A DNA stretch of 64,000 nt, taken from the NCBI RefSeq assembly GCF_900116645.1, contig NZ_FPBO01000001.1:194416-258415 (forward strand), written 5' to 3'. The stretch is from Pseudoduganella namucuonensis. GTDB taxonomy: Bacteria > Pseudomonadota > Gammaproteobacteria > Burkholderiales > Burkholderiaceae_D. The position numbers and the translations under genes were made by a program. Positions 50,176 through 59,428 of the stretch are shown here, one piece after another. The notes beneath the pieces are model-generated. The model worked only from the letters and a program-made list of their open reading frames with translations. It was not told where the DNA came from and did no database searches. Position 1 is the first letter of the stretch. Every line of letters begins with the position of its first letter.

Positions 50176-50919
50176 ATGACTGAATCCGCCGCCGTCGCTC
50201 CGTTCCAGGCCCCGAAAAAGCGCCATCGCAACCTCGCGCAGGGGGTGGTGGAGAGCATCACCGCGAGCATCCAGGGCGGCCAGTTGAAGCCGGGCGACAA
50301 GCTGCCGACCGAATCGGTCATCATGGACATGCACGGCGTCAGCCGCACCGTGGTGCGCGAGGCGATCTCGCACCTGCAGGCGGCCGGACTGGTCGAGACC
50401 AAGCACGGCATCGGCACCTTCGTGCTGGAGCCGAAACCGCAGGCGCTGCGCATCTCGGCCGACACCATCCGCACCATCGGCGACGTGCTGTCCATCCTGG
50501 AGCTGCGCATCAGCCTGGAGACCGAGGCGGCCTTCCTGGCGGCCTCGCGCCGCTCCGATCAGCAGCTGCTGGCGCTGGCCGACGCGCTGCGCCGCATCCG
50601 CGAGGGCGGCTCGGTGGAGGCGGACGTGCAGTTCCACCTGCTGATCGCGCAATCGACCGGCAACCGCTATTTCACCGACATCCTGACCGACCTGGGCACC
50701 CACATCATCCCGCGCGCCCGCGTCAACTCGGCGCAGCTGGCGCACGACGAACCCGCCCAGTACATCGAGCGCGTGAACCGCGAGCACGAGGACATCTACA
50801 ACGCCATCGCGCGCCAGGACCCGGAGGGCGCCCGCGCCGCCATGCGCACCCACCTGAGCCACAGCCGCGAGCGGCTGCGCAAGGCCCAGGAGGACATTGC
50901 CACCGACGGCGCCGCCTAA
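50176..50919 (+). CDS. FadR-subfamily GntR regulator of the uronate oxidation genes
   Basis: A 247-residue repressor. The winged helix-turn-helix is at about 18-85 (GDKLPTESVIMDMHGVSRTVVREAISHLQAAGLVETKHGIGTFVL) and the FCD ligand domain at about 100-235, with metal-binding Asp/His positions in DVQFHLLIAQSTGNRYF and HEDIYNAIARQDPEGARAAMRTHL. Members of this group respond to sugar acids. The same 18-bp operator type stands before this gene and before kdgD, so it very likely represses the kdgD operon until a uronate-derived inducer binds. Confidence 0.93.
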   Translation: MTESAAVAPFQAPKKRHRNLAQGVVESITASIQGGQLKPGDKLPTESVIMDMHGVSRTVVREAISHLQAAGLVETKHGIGTFVLEPKPQALRISADTIRTIGDVLSILELRISLETEAAFLAASRRSDQQLLALADALRRIREGGSVEADVQFHLLIAQSTGNRYFTDILTDLGTHIIPRARVNSAQLAHDEPAQYIERVNREHEDIYNAIARQDPEGARAAMRTHLSHSRERLRKAQEDIATDGAA

Positions 50920-51019
50920 GAGGCCGCTCAAAATGCGCATGGCTGCGTTGCGGCTCCTCGCCGTGCGGGTGCACTGTCTTCGTCGCCGCGCCTTGCCCTG
51001 CGCATTTTGAGCGGCCTCT
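50919..51019. repeat. 21-bp inverted repeat between gntR and kdgD
   Basis: A perfect 21-bp inverted repeat (left arm 50919-50939, right arm 50999-51019; arms contain GCCGCTCAAAATGCGCA) flanks 59 bases. The left arm overlaps the GntR stop codon. It resembles intergenic repeat elements and can fold into a long hairpin in the transcript. Confidence 0.85.
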
Positions 51020-51094
51020 AGCTCTAGGCGCGGCGGCTAAAAAGGGCGCGGCGGACACAAACCGCTCAAAACGCTTGCGTGGTTTCGCATCTAG

Positions 51095-51112
51095 TTGTAC
51101 GATGTCATACAA
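51095..51112. promoter_or_regulatory. GntR operator upstream of kdgD
   Basis: TTGTACGATGTCATACAA, with TTGTA and TACAA arms as an inverted pair around eight bases. It lies 45 bases before the kdgD start and matches the site before the GntR gene. Confidence 0.7.
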
Positions 51113-51156
51113 CAAGTCGGCGCGGTGCCGCTTACATTCCTAAATCTGGAGAAGAC

Positions 51157-52068
51157 ATGCAACCTAATGACCTCAAAACCATCCTTTCGTCCGGCCTGCT
51201 GTCCTTCCCGGTCACCGACTTCGACGCGCAGGGCAACTTCCGCAAGGACACCTACGCCGAGCGTCTGGAATGGCTGGCCCCGTACGGCGCCAGCGCGCTG
51301 TTCGCCGCCGGCGGCACCGGCGAGTTCTTCTCGCTGACCACCAAGGAATACACCGACGTCGTCAAGACCGCCGTCGACACCTGCAAGGGCAAGGTGCCGA
51401 TCCTGGCCGGCGCCGGCGGCGCGACCCGCGTGGCGATCGAATACGCGCAGGAAGCCGAGCGCCTGGGCGCGCAGGGCGTGCTGCTGCTGCCGCACTACCT
51501 GACCGAATCGAACCAGGACGGCCTGATGCGCCACGTGGAAGAGGTGTGCGCCTCCGTGGACTTCGGCGTGGTGGTCTACAACCGCAACGTGTGCCGCCTG
51601 AACGCGGACTCGCTGGAAAAGCTGGCCGACCGCTGCCCCAACCTGATCGGCTTCAAGGACGGCCTGGGCGACATCGAACTGATGATGCAGATTTGGCGCC
51701 GCATGGGCGACCGCTTCAGCTACCTGGGCGGCCTGCCGACCGCGGAAGTTTACGCGGCGGCCTACAAGGCGCTGGGCGTTCCGGTGTATTCTTCGGCGGT
51801 GTTCAACTTCATGCCGAAACTGGCCATGGACTTCTACCACGCCATCGCCAACGACGACCACGCCGCGCAGAACAAGATGCTGGACGAGTTCTTCCTGCCG
51901 TACCTGGAGATCCGCAACCGCAAGGGCGGCTACGCGGTGTCGATCGTGAAGGCCGGTGCCCGCCTGGTGGGCCATGACGCGGGCCCGGTCCGCGCGCCGC
52001 TGACCGACCTGACCGAGGAAGAATGCGCGATGCTGGACGCGCTGATCAAGAAACAAGGCGCACAGTAA
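51157..52068 (+). CDS. kdgD: 5-dehydro-4-deoxyglucarate dehydratase
   Basis: A 303-residue class I lyase of the DHDPS/NAL superfamily that dehydrates and decarboxylates 5-keto-4-deoxyglucarate to 2-oxoglutarate semialdehyde. The Schiff-base Lys is in [14 protein letters not shown], the catalytic Tyr in VVVYNRNVC, and the N-terminal block is [17 protein letters not shown]...[10 protein letters not shown]. KdgD-specific text is the carboxylate-binding [13 protein letters not shown]. The start at 51157 follows TGGAGAAG. It belongs to the oxidative galacturonate/glucarate route and is followed by its expected dehydrogenase. Confidence 0.94.
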   Translation: MQPNDLKTILSSGLLSFPVTDFDAQGNFRKDTYAERLEWLAPYGASALFAAGGTGEFFSLTTKEYTDVVKTAVDTCKGKVPILAGAGGATRVAIEYAQEAERLGAQGVLLLPHYLTESNQDGLMRHVEEVCASVDFGVVVYNRNVCRLNADSLEKLADRCPNLIGFKDGLGDIELMMQIWRRMGDRFSYLGGLPTAEVYAAAYKALGVPVYSSAVFNFMPKLAMDFYHAIANDDHAAQNKMLDEFFLPYLEIRNRKGGYAVSIVKAGARLVGHDAGPVRAPLTDLTEEECAMLDALIKKQGAQ

Positions 52069-52076
52069 TAGAACCC

Positions 52077-52097
52077 AAGGGGCGCAAGCCCCTTTTT
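52077..52097 (+). terminator. Short GNRA hairpin with T run between kdgD and the dehydrogenase gene
   Basis: Seven-base-pair stem with the loop GCAA (AAGGGGC 52077-52083, GCCCCTT 52088-52094) and five Ts. It lies 20 bp before the next gene's start, within the operon, so partial termination is likely rather than full stop. Confidence 0.6.
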
Positions 52098-52117
52098 ACA
52101 TTTTTAGGAGCGAAACA

Positions 52118-53692
52118 ATGCAAATTTCTGGTGAAATGATCATCGGCCGTACGGCGGTCAAGGGCGAGAACGGTTCCGTCAAGGCGATCGACCCTTCCCG
52201 CAACGAGCAGATCGAACCGGCGTTCGGGCTGGGCGGCGACGCGGAACTGCAGCGCGCCTGCGCACTGGCCGACGAGGCCTTCGACCGTTATCGTGAAACC
52301 GGATTGGAGCAGCGCGCCCGCTTCCTGGAAACCATCGCCGACCGCATCATGGACATCGGCCCGGCGCTGATCGAGCGCGCGATGCGGGAATCCGGCCTGC
52401 CGCAAGCCCGCCTGGAAGGCGAGCGCGGACGCACCTGCAACCAGCTGCGCCTGTTCGCCAAGGTGGTGCGCGACGGCCGCTTCCTGTCCGCGACGCTGGA
52501 TTCCAAGCTGCCGGACCGCGCGCCGCCGCGCGCCGACATCCGCCTGCGCAAGATCGGCCTGGGTCCTGTGGCCGTGTTCGGCGCCAGCAATTTCCCGCTG
52601 GCGTTCTCCGTGGCCGGCGGCGACACCGCCTCCGCGCTGGCCGCCGGCTGCCCGGTGGTGGTGAAGGCCCACTCGGCCCACCTGGGCACCTCCGAGCTGG
52701 TGGCCAAGGCCGTGCAGAAAGCGGCCATCGAGTGCGACATGCCGGAAGGCGTGTTCTCGATGGTGATCGGTTCCGGCCAGACCATGGGCCAGAACCTGGT
52801 GTCGCACCCGGCCATCAAGGCGGTCGGCTTCACCGGCTCCCGCCAGGGCGGCCTGGCGCTGATGCGCACCGCCTTCGCGCGCCATGAACCCATCCCGGTG
52901 TACGCCGAGATGGCCAGCATCAACCCCGTGTTCCTGCTGCCGGGCGCGCTGGAAAACGCCAAGCTGCCGCAAGCCTTCGCCGATTCGCTGACCATGGGCG
53001 CGGGCCAATTCTGCACCAACCCGGGCCTGCTGATCTCCGTGGACAGCCCGTCGCTGCAGCAGTTCGTCGACAGCGCGGTCGCCGCGCTGCAAGCGAAACC
53101 GCAGCAGACCATGCTGACCCCCGGCATCCACCAGGCCTACGTGTCCGGCGTGGACAAGCTGGCCGGCATCGCAGGCATCAAGAAGCTGGCCGAGGGCCAG
53201 ACCGCCGGCATGCCGTGCGGCGCGGTCGCCTCGCTGTACGAGGTGAGCGCCGAGGCCTTCCTGGCCAATCCGGAACTGGAGGGCGAAATCTTCGGCCCCT
53301 GCTCGCTGCTGATCCGCTGCCGCGACAACGACGAGATGCTGAGCGTGGCCAGGCACCTGGAAGGCCAGCTGACCGCCACCGTGCACGCCACCGGCGCCGA
53401 CATCGGCATCGCCGGCAAGCTGCTGCCGGTGCTGGAGCGCAAGGCCGGCCGCGTGCTGTTCAACGGCTTCCCGACCGGCGTGGAAGTGTCGCACGCGATG
53501 GTGCACGGCGGCCCGTTCCCGTCCACCTCCGACAGCCGCAGCACCTCCGTGGGCGCGTCCGCCATCGACCGCTTCCTGCGTCCGGTGTGCTATCAGGACG
53601 TGCCGGCCGAGCTGATGCCGGTCGCCATCGCCGACGGCAACCCGCTGGCGATTCCACGCGTGGAAGACGGCGACCTGGTATGGAACGCGTAG
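52118..53692 (+). CDS. 2-oxoglutarate-semialdehyde dehydrogenase (aldehyde dehydrogenase family)
   Basis: A 524-residue NAD(P)-dependent aldehyde dehydrogenase. The cofactor text is [40 protein letters not shown], the Gly-rich turn [11 protein letters not shown], the general base Glu in [12 protein letters not shown] and the catalytic Cys in [11 protein letters not shown] (about residue 300). This ALDH subgroup (KGSADH) is found with KdgD and oxidises 2-oxoglutarate semialdehyde to 2-oxoglutarate. It ends overlapping the SMP-30 gene by 13 bp. Confidence 0.92.
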   Translation: MQISGEMIIGRTAVKGENGSVKAIDPSRNEQIEPAFGLGGDAELQRACALADEAFDRYRETGLEQRARFLETIADRIMDIGPALIERAMRESGLPQARLEGERGRTCNQLRLFAKVVRDGRFLSATLDSKLPDRAPPRADIRLRKIGLGPVAVFGASNFPLAFSVAGGDTASALAAGCPVVVKAHSAHLGTSELVAKAVQKAAIECDMPEGVFSMVIGSGQTMGQNLVSHPAIKAVGFTGSRQGGLALMRTAFARHEPIPVYAEMASINPVFLLPGALENAKLPQAFADSLTMGAGQFCTNPGLLISVDSPSLQQFVDSAVAALQAKPQQTMLTPGIHQAYVSGVDKLAGIAGIKKLAEGQTAGMPCGAVASLYEVSAEAFLANPELEGEIFGPCSLLIRCRDNDEMLSVARHLEGQLTATVHATGADIGIAGKLLPVLERKAGRVLFNGFPTGVEVSHAMVHGGPFPSTSDSRSTSVGASAIDRFLRPVCYQDVPAELMPVAIADGNPLAIPRVEDGDLVWNA

Positions 53693-54555
53693 GCGACCTC
53701 GTTTGCGGCGTGGGGGAAAGCCCGGTCTGGGACGCGGTCGACGCGGCCTGGTACTGGGTGGACATCCCCGCCAGGCGCGTGTGGCGCATGGACGGTTCCA
53801 GCGGCGCGCTGCGCCATTGGGACACGTCCGAGATGGTGGCCTGCGTCGCGCCCAAGGCGAGCGGCGGCCTGATCGCCGGTATGGAAAGCGGCTTGTTCAG
53901 CCTGGAGCTGGGCGACGCGCGACAAGCCGGGGAGACGCGCCTGTCCGGCGCCGAAGGGCTGGGCCCCGGCCTGCGCTTCAACGACGGACGCTGCGACCGC
54001 CAGGGTCGCTTCTGGGCCGGCACCATGTTCATGGACATGGCGGCGGCGCGCGCCGTAGGGCGCTTGTTCCGCTACGAAGCCGGCGCCGGCATTTCGGCGC
54101 CGGTGGTGTCCGAACTGTTGACGCAGAACGGCCTCGCGTTCTCGCCGGACAGCCGGGTCATGTACCTGTCCGATTCGCATCCGCAGCGCCGGCTGGTGTG
54201 GGCCTTCGATTACGACGCCGAAACGGGCGTGCCGTCCAACCGCCGCCTGTTCGCGGACCTGAACCAGCACGTGGGCCGTCCCGACGGCGCCGCGGTGGAC
54301 GCCGACGGCTGCTACTGGATCTGCGCCAACGACGCCGGCTGCCTGCTGCGCTTCACGCCCGAGGGCAGGCTGGACCGCCGGGTGGACGTGCCGATGCTGA
54401 AGCCCGCCATGTGCGCTTTCGGCGGCGACGACCTGCGCACGCTGCTGGTCACGTCCATCCCGTCCGGCAAGCCGGAGGACGCGGACTGGGGCGGGGCGGT
54501 GGTGACGCTGCGGCCCGGCGTGCAGGGTGTGGCCGAGGTCCGCTTCAACGGCTGA
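53680..54555 (+). CDS. SMP-30/gluconolactonase family lactonase
   Basis: A 291-residue six-bladed propeller lactonase. Metal-site residues are in the N-terminal ESPVWD (Glu), [18 protein letters not shown] (Asn), [10 protein letters not shown] (Asn) and [13 protein letters not shown] (Asp). In the oxidative uronate pathway such enzymes open galactaro- or glucaro-lactone to the aldarate. It starts at 53680 inside the dehydrogenase gene's end, so translation is coupled. The exact lactone is inferred from context. Confidence 0.9.
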   Translation: MERVGDLVCGVGESPVWDAVDAAWYWVDIPARRVWRMDGSSGALRHWDTSEMVACVAPKASGGLIAGMESGLFSLELGDARQAGETRLSGAEGLGPGLRFNDGRCDRQGRFWAGTMFMDMAAARAVGRLFRYEAGAGISAPVVSELLTQNGLAFSPDSRVMYLSDSHPQRRLVWAFDYDAETGVPSNRRLFADLNQHVGRPDGAAVDADGCYWICANDAGCLLRFTPEGRLDRRVDVPMLKPAMCAFGGDDLRTLLVTSIPSGKPEDADWGGAVVTLRPGVQGVAEVRFNG

Positions 54556-54578
54556 ACGGCTTTGCGAACCACGCCACG

Positions 54579-54605
54579 GCGGCCCTCAGGGGCCGCTTTT
54601 TTTTT
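54579..54605 (+). terminator. Rho-independent terminator of the kdgD operon
   Basis: A 7-bp G/C stem (GCGGCCC 54579-54585, GGGCCGC 54590-54596) with a 4-base loop and nine Ts, 24 bases after the lactonase stop. Confidence 0.88.
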
Positions 54606-54620
54606 GTCCATACCGTAAAC

Positions 54621-54685
54621 TGGTCAGGCCAAAAATATGTATTTGTAATATTGGTCAGTCCAAGTGTTGTATTTTGGCCTGACCA
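54621..54685. promoter_or_regulatory. Three TGGTCAGGCCA-type operators before pectate lyase
   Basis: TGGTCAGGCCA at 54621-54631, TTGGTCAGTCCAA at 54651-54663 and TTGGCCTGACCA at 54674-54685, in the 170 bp before the pectate lyase gene. All fit the FadR-family form TNGTNNNACNA loosely. Identical sites stand before the GntR gene at 63159, so that regulator is the likely ligand. Confidence 0.7.
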
Positions 54686-54774
54686 TTGACAGCAATGTTG
54701 AATAAAGCGCATCCTGGATTCGCAGTTCACAGTCTTCCCATCAAGGTAATAACAATCACATAGGAGATGGACGA

Positions 54775-55824
54775 ATGAAGGTAACGCATCTGAAAACACT
54801 ATTCGCCGCGGCCGCGCTGGCAGCCGCCACTTGCGCCGTGGCCGGGCCGATCGGCTACGGCGCCGCCACCACGGGCGGCGGCGGCGCCACCCCCGTCAAC
54901 GTCGCCACGCTGGCCGACATGCAGGCGAAGATCAACGCCTACAACGGCACCAGCGGCCTGGTGCTCAACTACACCGGCAAGTTCGATTACGCCACCATCA
55001 CCGACGTTTGCGCCCAATGGCAAAAGCCGGCCCAGACGCTGGAGGTGAAGAACAAGAGCAATATCACGATCAAGGGCGCGGGCGACTCGACCGCGAACTT
55101 CGGCATCCACATCGCCGGCAACGCCAACAACATCATCGTGCAGAACATGACGATAGGCTTGTTGCAGGGCGGCGAGGCGGCCGATTCGATCTCGATCGAA
55201 GGCATGTCGTCGGGCAAACCCAGCAATATCTGGATCGACCACAACACGATCTTCGCCTCGCTCACCAATTGCCCCGGCGCCGGCGACGCCTCCTTCGACG
55301 GCGGCATCGACATGAAGAAGGGCGCGCACCACGTCACCATTTCGTACAACCACGTCTACAACTACCAGAAGGTGTCGCTGAACGGCTATAGCGACAGCGA
55401 CACCCTGAACGCGGGGGCGCGCACCACCTACCACAACAACCGTTTCGAGAACGTCAAGTCGCGCCTGCCGTTGCAGCGCTTTGGCCAGAGCCACATTTTC
55501 AATAACTACTTCAACAACGTGCTCTCGTCCGGTATCAACGTGCGCATGGATGGCATCTCGCTGATCGAGGCGAACTACTTCGAAAACGTGAAGAACCCCG
55601 TCACTTCGCGCGACAGCAGCAGGATCGGCTACTGGGACCTGCGCGACAACCACGTCGGCGCGGGCATCACCTGGGACGCCACGGGCGACTCGGTGAACGC
55701 CACCGACTGGGCCACCACCAAGGCCTATGGCCCCACCGGCTACGCCTATACGGCGATCCCGGCATCGGACGTGAAAGCCAAGGCGATCGCCACCGCCGGC
55801 GCGCGCACCAACCTGGCCCAATAG
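54775..55824 (+). CDS. Secreted pectate lyase, PL1 family
   Basis: A 349-residue exported lyase that cleaves polygalacturonate by beta-elimination. The signal peptide is MKVTHLKTLFAAAALAAATCAVA. The parallel beta-helix carries NIWIDHNTIFA (calcium site), GGIDMKKGAHHVTISYNHVYNYQKVSLNG and RLPLQRFGQSHIFNNYFNN, whose Arg is the catalytic base region. A GGAGATGG site precedes the start. It is transcribed toward the polygalacturonase gene, its operators matching those of the second GntR regulator. Confidence 0.94.
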   Translation: MKVTHLKTLFAAAALAAATCAVAGPIGYGAATTGGGGATPVNVATLADMQAKINAYNGTSGLVLNYTGKFDYATITDVCAQWQKPAQTLEVKNKSNITIKGAGDSTANFGIHIAGNANNIIVQNMTIGLLQGGEAADSISIEGMSSGKPSNIWIDHNTIFASLTNCPGAGDASFDGGIDMKKGAHHVTISYNHVYNYQKVSLNGYSDSDTLNAGARTTYHNNRFENVKSRLPLQRFGQSHIFNNYFNNVLSSGINVRMDGISLIEANYFENVKNPVTSRDSSRIGYWDLRDNHVGAGITWDATGDSVNATDWATTKAYGPTGYAYTAIPASDVKAKAIATAGARTNLAQ

Positions 55825-55832
55825 GGCGGGCG

Positions 55833-55866
55833 GGCCGCCGCGGCGCCAATAGCCGCGGCGGCCTTT
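55833..55866. terminator. Shared terminator between convergent pectate lyase and polygalacturonase genes
   Basis: A perfect 12-bp G/C stem (arms 55833-55844 and 55852-55863) with a 7-base loop, followed by TTTCCT on the plus strand. It sits between convergent stops and could serve both directions, though the T run is short. Confidence 0.7.
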
Positions 55867-55875
55867 CCTACGGAC

Positions 55876-57735
55876 TTAGGCCGACAGCGTGGTGTTGTGC
55901 ACCGTGCCGCCGATGGTCACGTTCTTCAGCTTCAATCCCTTCACGTTGTACAGCCACCATGGCGCCTTGTCGTTGACCGGGGTGCCGAAGTCGCAGTCGG
56001 TGATGGTCACGTCGGTCACCGGCACCACGACCGGCATGGGTTGCGGACCGTTGTAGTCCGAGGCCACCGGCCCCAGTATCACGATCGCCTGGAAGCAGGA
56101 CGCCGGCTTGCCGTCCTTGGTCTTCACGTTCCCCACCTTCACGTTCGAGATCTGCACATTGGTGACGATGGGCGGGCGGGTGCGCACGCTGTCGGCGATG
56201 GGCGCGTAGTCGCAGTCGAAGGTCACCACCGCGCCGGCCGCCGTGGCCACGGTGCGCGACTGGATCGGCGATCCGGGCAGCGAGGCGTAGAACGAGGGGC
56301 TGGTCTGCACGCCGTTCGGGATGCTGACGTTGCGCACGTAGAAATTGCGCAGGTAGCCGCCGCGGTTCAAATTGGTCTTCAGGCGGATCGCGGTGTTGAG
56401 CGGATTGGTGGCCCAGTTGATGTTCTCGAACACCAGGTCCTGCGCGTACACGTTCTGGATGCCGCCGGCCATCTCGCTGCCCAGCGTGACGGCGCCGTGG
56501 CCGCTCTGCATGACGCACTTCTGGATGACGATGTTTTGCGAGGGGCCGAAGTGCGTGTCCTGGTTCTTGCCGGCCTTGATGGCGATGCAGTCGTCGCCGC
56601 TGTCGAAGGTGCAGCCCTCGACCAGCACGTGGTCGCAGGCCTCGGGGTCGAAGCCGTCGCTGTTCGGTCCCAGGCTGTTGCAGAACACGTTGCGGATCAC
56701 CAGGTTGCGGCAGTGCACCGGGTGGTGCTGCCAGAACGGCGTGTGCGTCACCTGGTAGCCCTGCAGCAGCACGTTGGTGCAGCCGATGATGTGCACCATC
56801 GAGGGACGCAGGTAGTGGCCCAGGCCGAACACGCGGCGCGCCAGCGGCACGCCCGCCTCGGACAGCGCCGGCAGGTAGTGCTCGTCCGCGCGCCATTTGC
56901 CGCCTTCTCCCTGGATCAGCAGGCGTTCCTCTTCCGTCAGGTTCGGCGCCACCTCGATCATGGATTTCGGATTGAGCGCGTTTTCCGCATTGCCCGCCGG
57001 TTTGCCCGCCACGTAGTTCGGCGTGCTGCCCTGGGCGATGGAGTTCATCGTGCGCTGCTTGCCCTTCCAGGTCCACCAGCAGTCGTTGCCGCCCTCGAAG
57101 GGCAGGCCGCCTTGGCCGTTGATGACGCTGGTCCAGTCCTCGCCGGTGAAGGCGATGTTGTCCTGGCCGTAGGCGTAGACCATGGAGGCGAAATTGAGGC
57201 AGTCGTTGGATTGCCAGCGCGTGATCACCAGCTTGCCGTTCTTGCCGCAATCGAAGTCGCCGTATTTGGCGTAGTCGCCCGGGTTGTTGCTGAAGTAGAT
57301 GTGCGCGCCTTTTTTCAGGTGCACGTGCACGTTCGACAGCAGCACGATGGGACCGGCGCAGTACCAGTCGCCGGCCGGGATGACCACGCGGCCGCCGCCG
57401 GCCTTGTGGCAGGCCGCGATGGCCGCCGCGAAGGCGGAGTAGCAGTCTTTCGCGCCCAGGACGGGCGTGTCCAGCAACTTCTCGTCCTCGAACGAGATCC
57501 AGCCCTTCACCTTGCGCAGCTTGCATGGCGCCGCGCCGTATTTGGTGACCGGGAAGTCCTCCTTGCGGAAGTTGAGCGGCTTGGACAGGCGCTTGACGAT
57601 TTCCGCCGCGCGCTCCCACGGATCGGGCTCGCTCGCCGCCTGCGCGGCGGCGGGCACGCCGCCCGCGAGGGCCGCGCCTGCCGCCGAGGCGGCCTTCATC
57701 AGGTTGCGGCGCCGCTGGTTGATGTTGATGCTCAT
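55876..57735 (-). CDS. Polygalacturonase-type glycoside hydrolase, GH28, Tat signal
   Basis: A 619-residue enzyme that hydrolyses pectic galacturonan or its oligomers. GH28 catalytic blocks are intact: NSDGFDPEACDHVLVEGC (first Asp), SGDDCIAIKAGK (Asp pair), MQSGHGAVTLGSEMAGG (His) and AIRLKTNLNRGG (Arg-Leu-Lys, in place of RIK). The N-terminus QRRRNLMKAASAAGAALAGG is a twin-arginine signal, so it is folded before export. It is longer than fungal GH28 enzymes, as usual for bacterial exo-acting ones. Last gene of the receptor-acetylesterase-pectinesterase series. Confidence 0.93.
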   Translation of the reverse strand: MSININQRRRNLMKAASAAGAALAGGVPAAAQAASEPDPWERAAEIVKRLSKPLNFRKEDFPVTKYGAAPCKLRKVKGWISFEDEKLLDTPVLGAKDCYSAFAAAIAACHKAGGGRVVIPAGDWYCAGPIVLLSNVHVHLKKGAHIYFSNNPGDYAKYGDFDCGKNGKLVITRWQSNDCLNFASMVYAYGQDNIAFTGEDWTSVINGQGGLPFEGGNDCWWTWKGKQRTMNSIAQGSTPNYVAGKPAGNAENALNPKSMIEVAPNLTEEERLLIQGEGGKWRADEHYLPALSEAGVPLARRVFGLGHYLRPSMVHIIGCTNVLLQGYQVTHTPFWQHHPVHCRNLVIRNVFCNSLGPNSDGFDPEACDHVLVEGCTFDSGDDCIAIKAGKNQDTHFGPSQNIVIQKCVMQSGHGAVTLGSEMAGGIQNVYAQDLVFENINWATNPLNTAIRLKTNLNRGGYLRNFYVRNVSIPNGVQTSPSFYASLPGSPIQSRTVATAAGAVVTFDCDYAPIADSVRTRPPIVTNVQISNVKVGNVKTKDGKPASCFQAIVILGPVASDYNGPQPMPVVVPVTDVTITDCDFGTPVNDKAPWWLYNVKGLKLKNVTIGGTVHNTTLSA

Positions 57736-57745
57736 GCTGTCTTCC

Positions 57746-59428
57746 TCAGTCGTGTGTGTTGTTGTATTCGGTCAGGAATGGCTCCGCCGGTCGCGGTTGG
57801 CCGGTGTAGCCCAGGTGCAGGACGGGATCGATGCCGGCCGCCTTCAGGTTGGTCCAGTAATCGTCCGAGTTGAATTGCGCGGGACGGTAGTTCAGCGTGC
57901 CGTTTCGGTTCCAGTCGGACCAGGGGCGTTCCCGGTTGATGTGCGGTCCGATGCGCGAATTGAGAACGGCCATCTTGCCCACCGTCTCCAGCACCGTGGG
58001 CGTGATGGTGCCGGCCGGCGCCTTGAACACGCTGGTCTCGCCCAGCGTGCAGGAATAGCCTTCCAGCGGCACCTTGCCGTAGGGCGTGCAGCGCTGGTTG
58101 TGGAACCATTGGCGCGCCAGGTAAAACTGTCCCGCCAGCGCGTTGGGCTTGCCGTCGCTGGTGAAGCGGCACTGGTCGAACACCAGGCCGTATCTGGTCT
58201 TGTGGTTGGTGTTGGCCGCGCCCACGTAGGACGTGCTGCGGTCGCCCAGCGATTTGATCTCGCTCTGGCGGAAGAAAGCCGTGGTGTCGCCGAAGATGAA
58301 GTCGACGTCGCCCTCGATATAGGATTTGTTGAAGAAGCTGCGCACGGTGTGACGCGCCTCGGCGGATTTGAGGTACAGCGTGTCCTGGAAGCCGATCAGG
58401 CGGATGTCCTCGAACTGCACCTTGTCCGCGCCCTCGACCAGCAGCGCAACGGCCTGGTGGTGGACCACGCCTTTCTGGGGATTGATGTCGGCGCGGCCGC
58501 AGGGGCGTTCGCCGCATTCCTCGCGCGCGTTGCCGGTGTCCTTGTTGTAGCCGTTCTCGAAGGTGATGTTGCGGGCCTGGAAGCCGTTGTTCCGCACCCA
58601 CACCGTCATCGAGCCGCCGGTGCTGATGTTGGGACGGTCCTTCACCAGCGCGTGCATGGCTTGCACGGCCGGGTGGGCCGAGGCGAACTGCGGGCCGTAT
58701 TGCGCCGTGTAGCTGGCGCCGCTGACGGCGGCGTCCAGGCGGGCCGTGATTGTCGTGTCGGCGGCGCTGGCGCCTTCGCCGTACAGCGTGATCGGCGCGG
58801 CCTCGGCCGGGATGTAGACCAGCTCCTTGTACACGCCCGGCTTGACCAGGATGTGGATGCGCGGCCGGGCCACGGCGGCATCGCCGCCTTGGCTGTCGGC
58901 GACCGCGCGGCTGACCGCCGCCTGCACCGTGTTGAACGTGGCGACGCCGTCGGCCTTCGCGCCCGCGTCCACGGTGTAGGCGGGTTTGAAACGCGCGCCT
59001 TTGGCCAGCGGGTCCGCCAGCGGGTCCCACGGGTCGACCCGCTCGGCGCCAGTCGGGCCGACGTACTTCAGCACTTCCTTGTAGTCGTAGCGCTTCGCGT
59101 CGGCCGCGCTCAGTTGCGGGCGGGCGGTGCCGGTGCTGGCGCTGGGGCCCGCGCCGGTGCCGGCGTCGCGGATCGTCGCGGCCGGTTGAGTCGCCGGTAG
59201 CACTGCAGGTTGAGCCGCCGGTAGCGCAGCCGGTTGAGCCGGCGAATGCGCGGCTGCCGGCGCGGCAGGTTGCGCGGCCGCGCCGGGCGATGCGGCGAGA
59301 CCGGCGAGACTGGCGAGGGCGGCGAAGGCACCGAAGTTGGCGACCTTGGCGAAGGCGGCGATTCCGTCCGTGCCGCGGTTCGGCTGACGGGCGCCCGCCG
59401 CGCCGCGGCGGAATCGCCGCGCGGTCAT
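57746..59428 (-). CDS. Pectinesterase, CE8 family, with proline-alanine linker
   Basis: A 560-residue enzyme that removes methyl groups from pectin. The beta-helix carries FNTVQAAVSRAV, MTVWVRNNGFQARNITFEN, the catalytic IGFQDTLYLKS (Gln and Asp) and EGDVDFIFGDTTAFF (second Asp), and LARQWF in place of LGRPW. The start at 59428 follows ATGA overlap with the acetylesterase. An N-terminal hydrophobic region (about 25-50) is followed by a Pro/Ala linker with an eight-residue repeat (QPAALPAA, QPAVLPAT, QPAA), encoded by 24-bp tandem DNA repeats. The signal region is unusual and the exact export route is unclear. Confidence 0.92.
   Translation of the reverse strand: MTARRFRRGAAGARQPNRGTDGIAAFAKVANFGAFAALASLAGLAASPGAAAQPAAPAAAHSPAQPAALPAAQPAVLPATQPAATIRDAGTGAGPSASTGTARPQLSAADAKRYDYKEVLKYVGPTGAERVDPWDPLADPLAKGARFKPAYTVDAGAKADGVATFNTVQAAVSRAVADSQGGDAAVARPRIHILVKPGVYKELVYIPAEAAPITLYGEGASAADTTITARLDAAVSGASYTAQYGPQFASAHPAVQAMHALVKDRPNISTGGSMTVWVRNNGFQARNITFENGYNKDTGNAREECGERPCGRADINPQKGVVHHQAVALLVEGADKVQFEDIRLIGFQDTLYLKSAEARHTVRSFFNKSYIEGDVDFIFGDTTAFFRQSEIKSLGDRSTSYVGAANTNHKTRYGLVFDQCRFTSDGKPNALAGQFYLARQWFHNQRCTPYGKVPLEGYSCTLGETSVFKAPAGTITPTVLETVGKMAVLNSRIGPHINRERPWSDWNRNGTLNYRPAQFNSDDYWTNLKAAGIDPVLHLGYTGQPRPAEPFLTEYNNTHD
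59184..59244. repeat. 24-bp tandem repeats in the pectinesterase linker
   Basis: Two and a half near-identical 24-bp units beginning GGTTGAG at 59184, 59208 and 59232. They encode the eight-residue Pro/Ala repeats of the pectinesterase linker on the minus strand. Confidence 0.8.
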
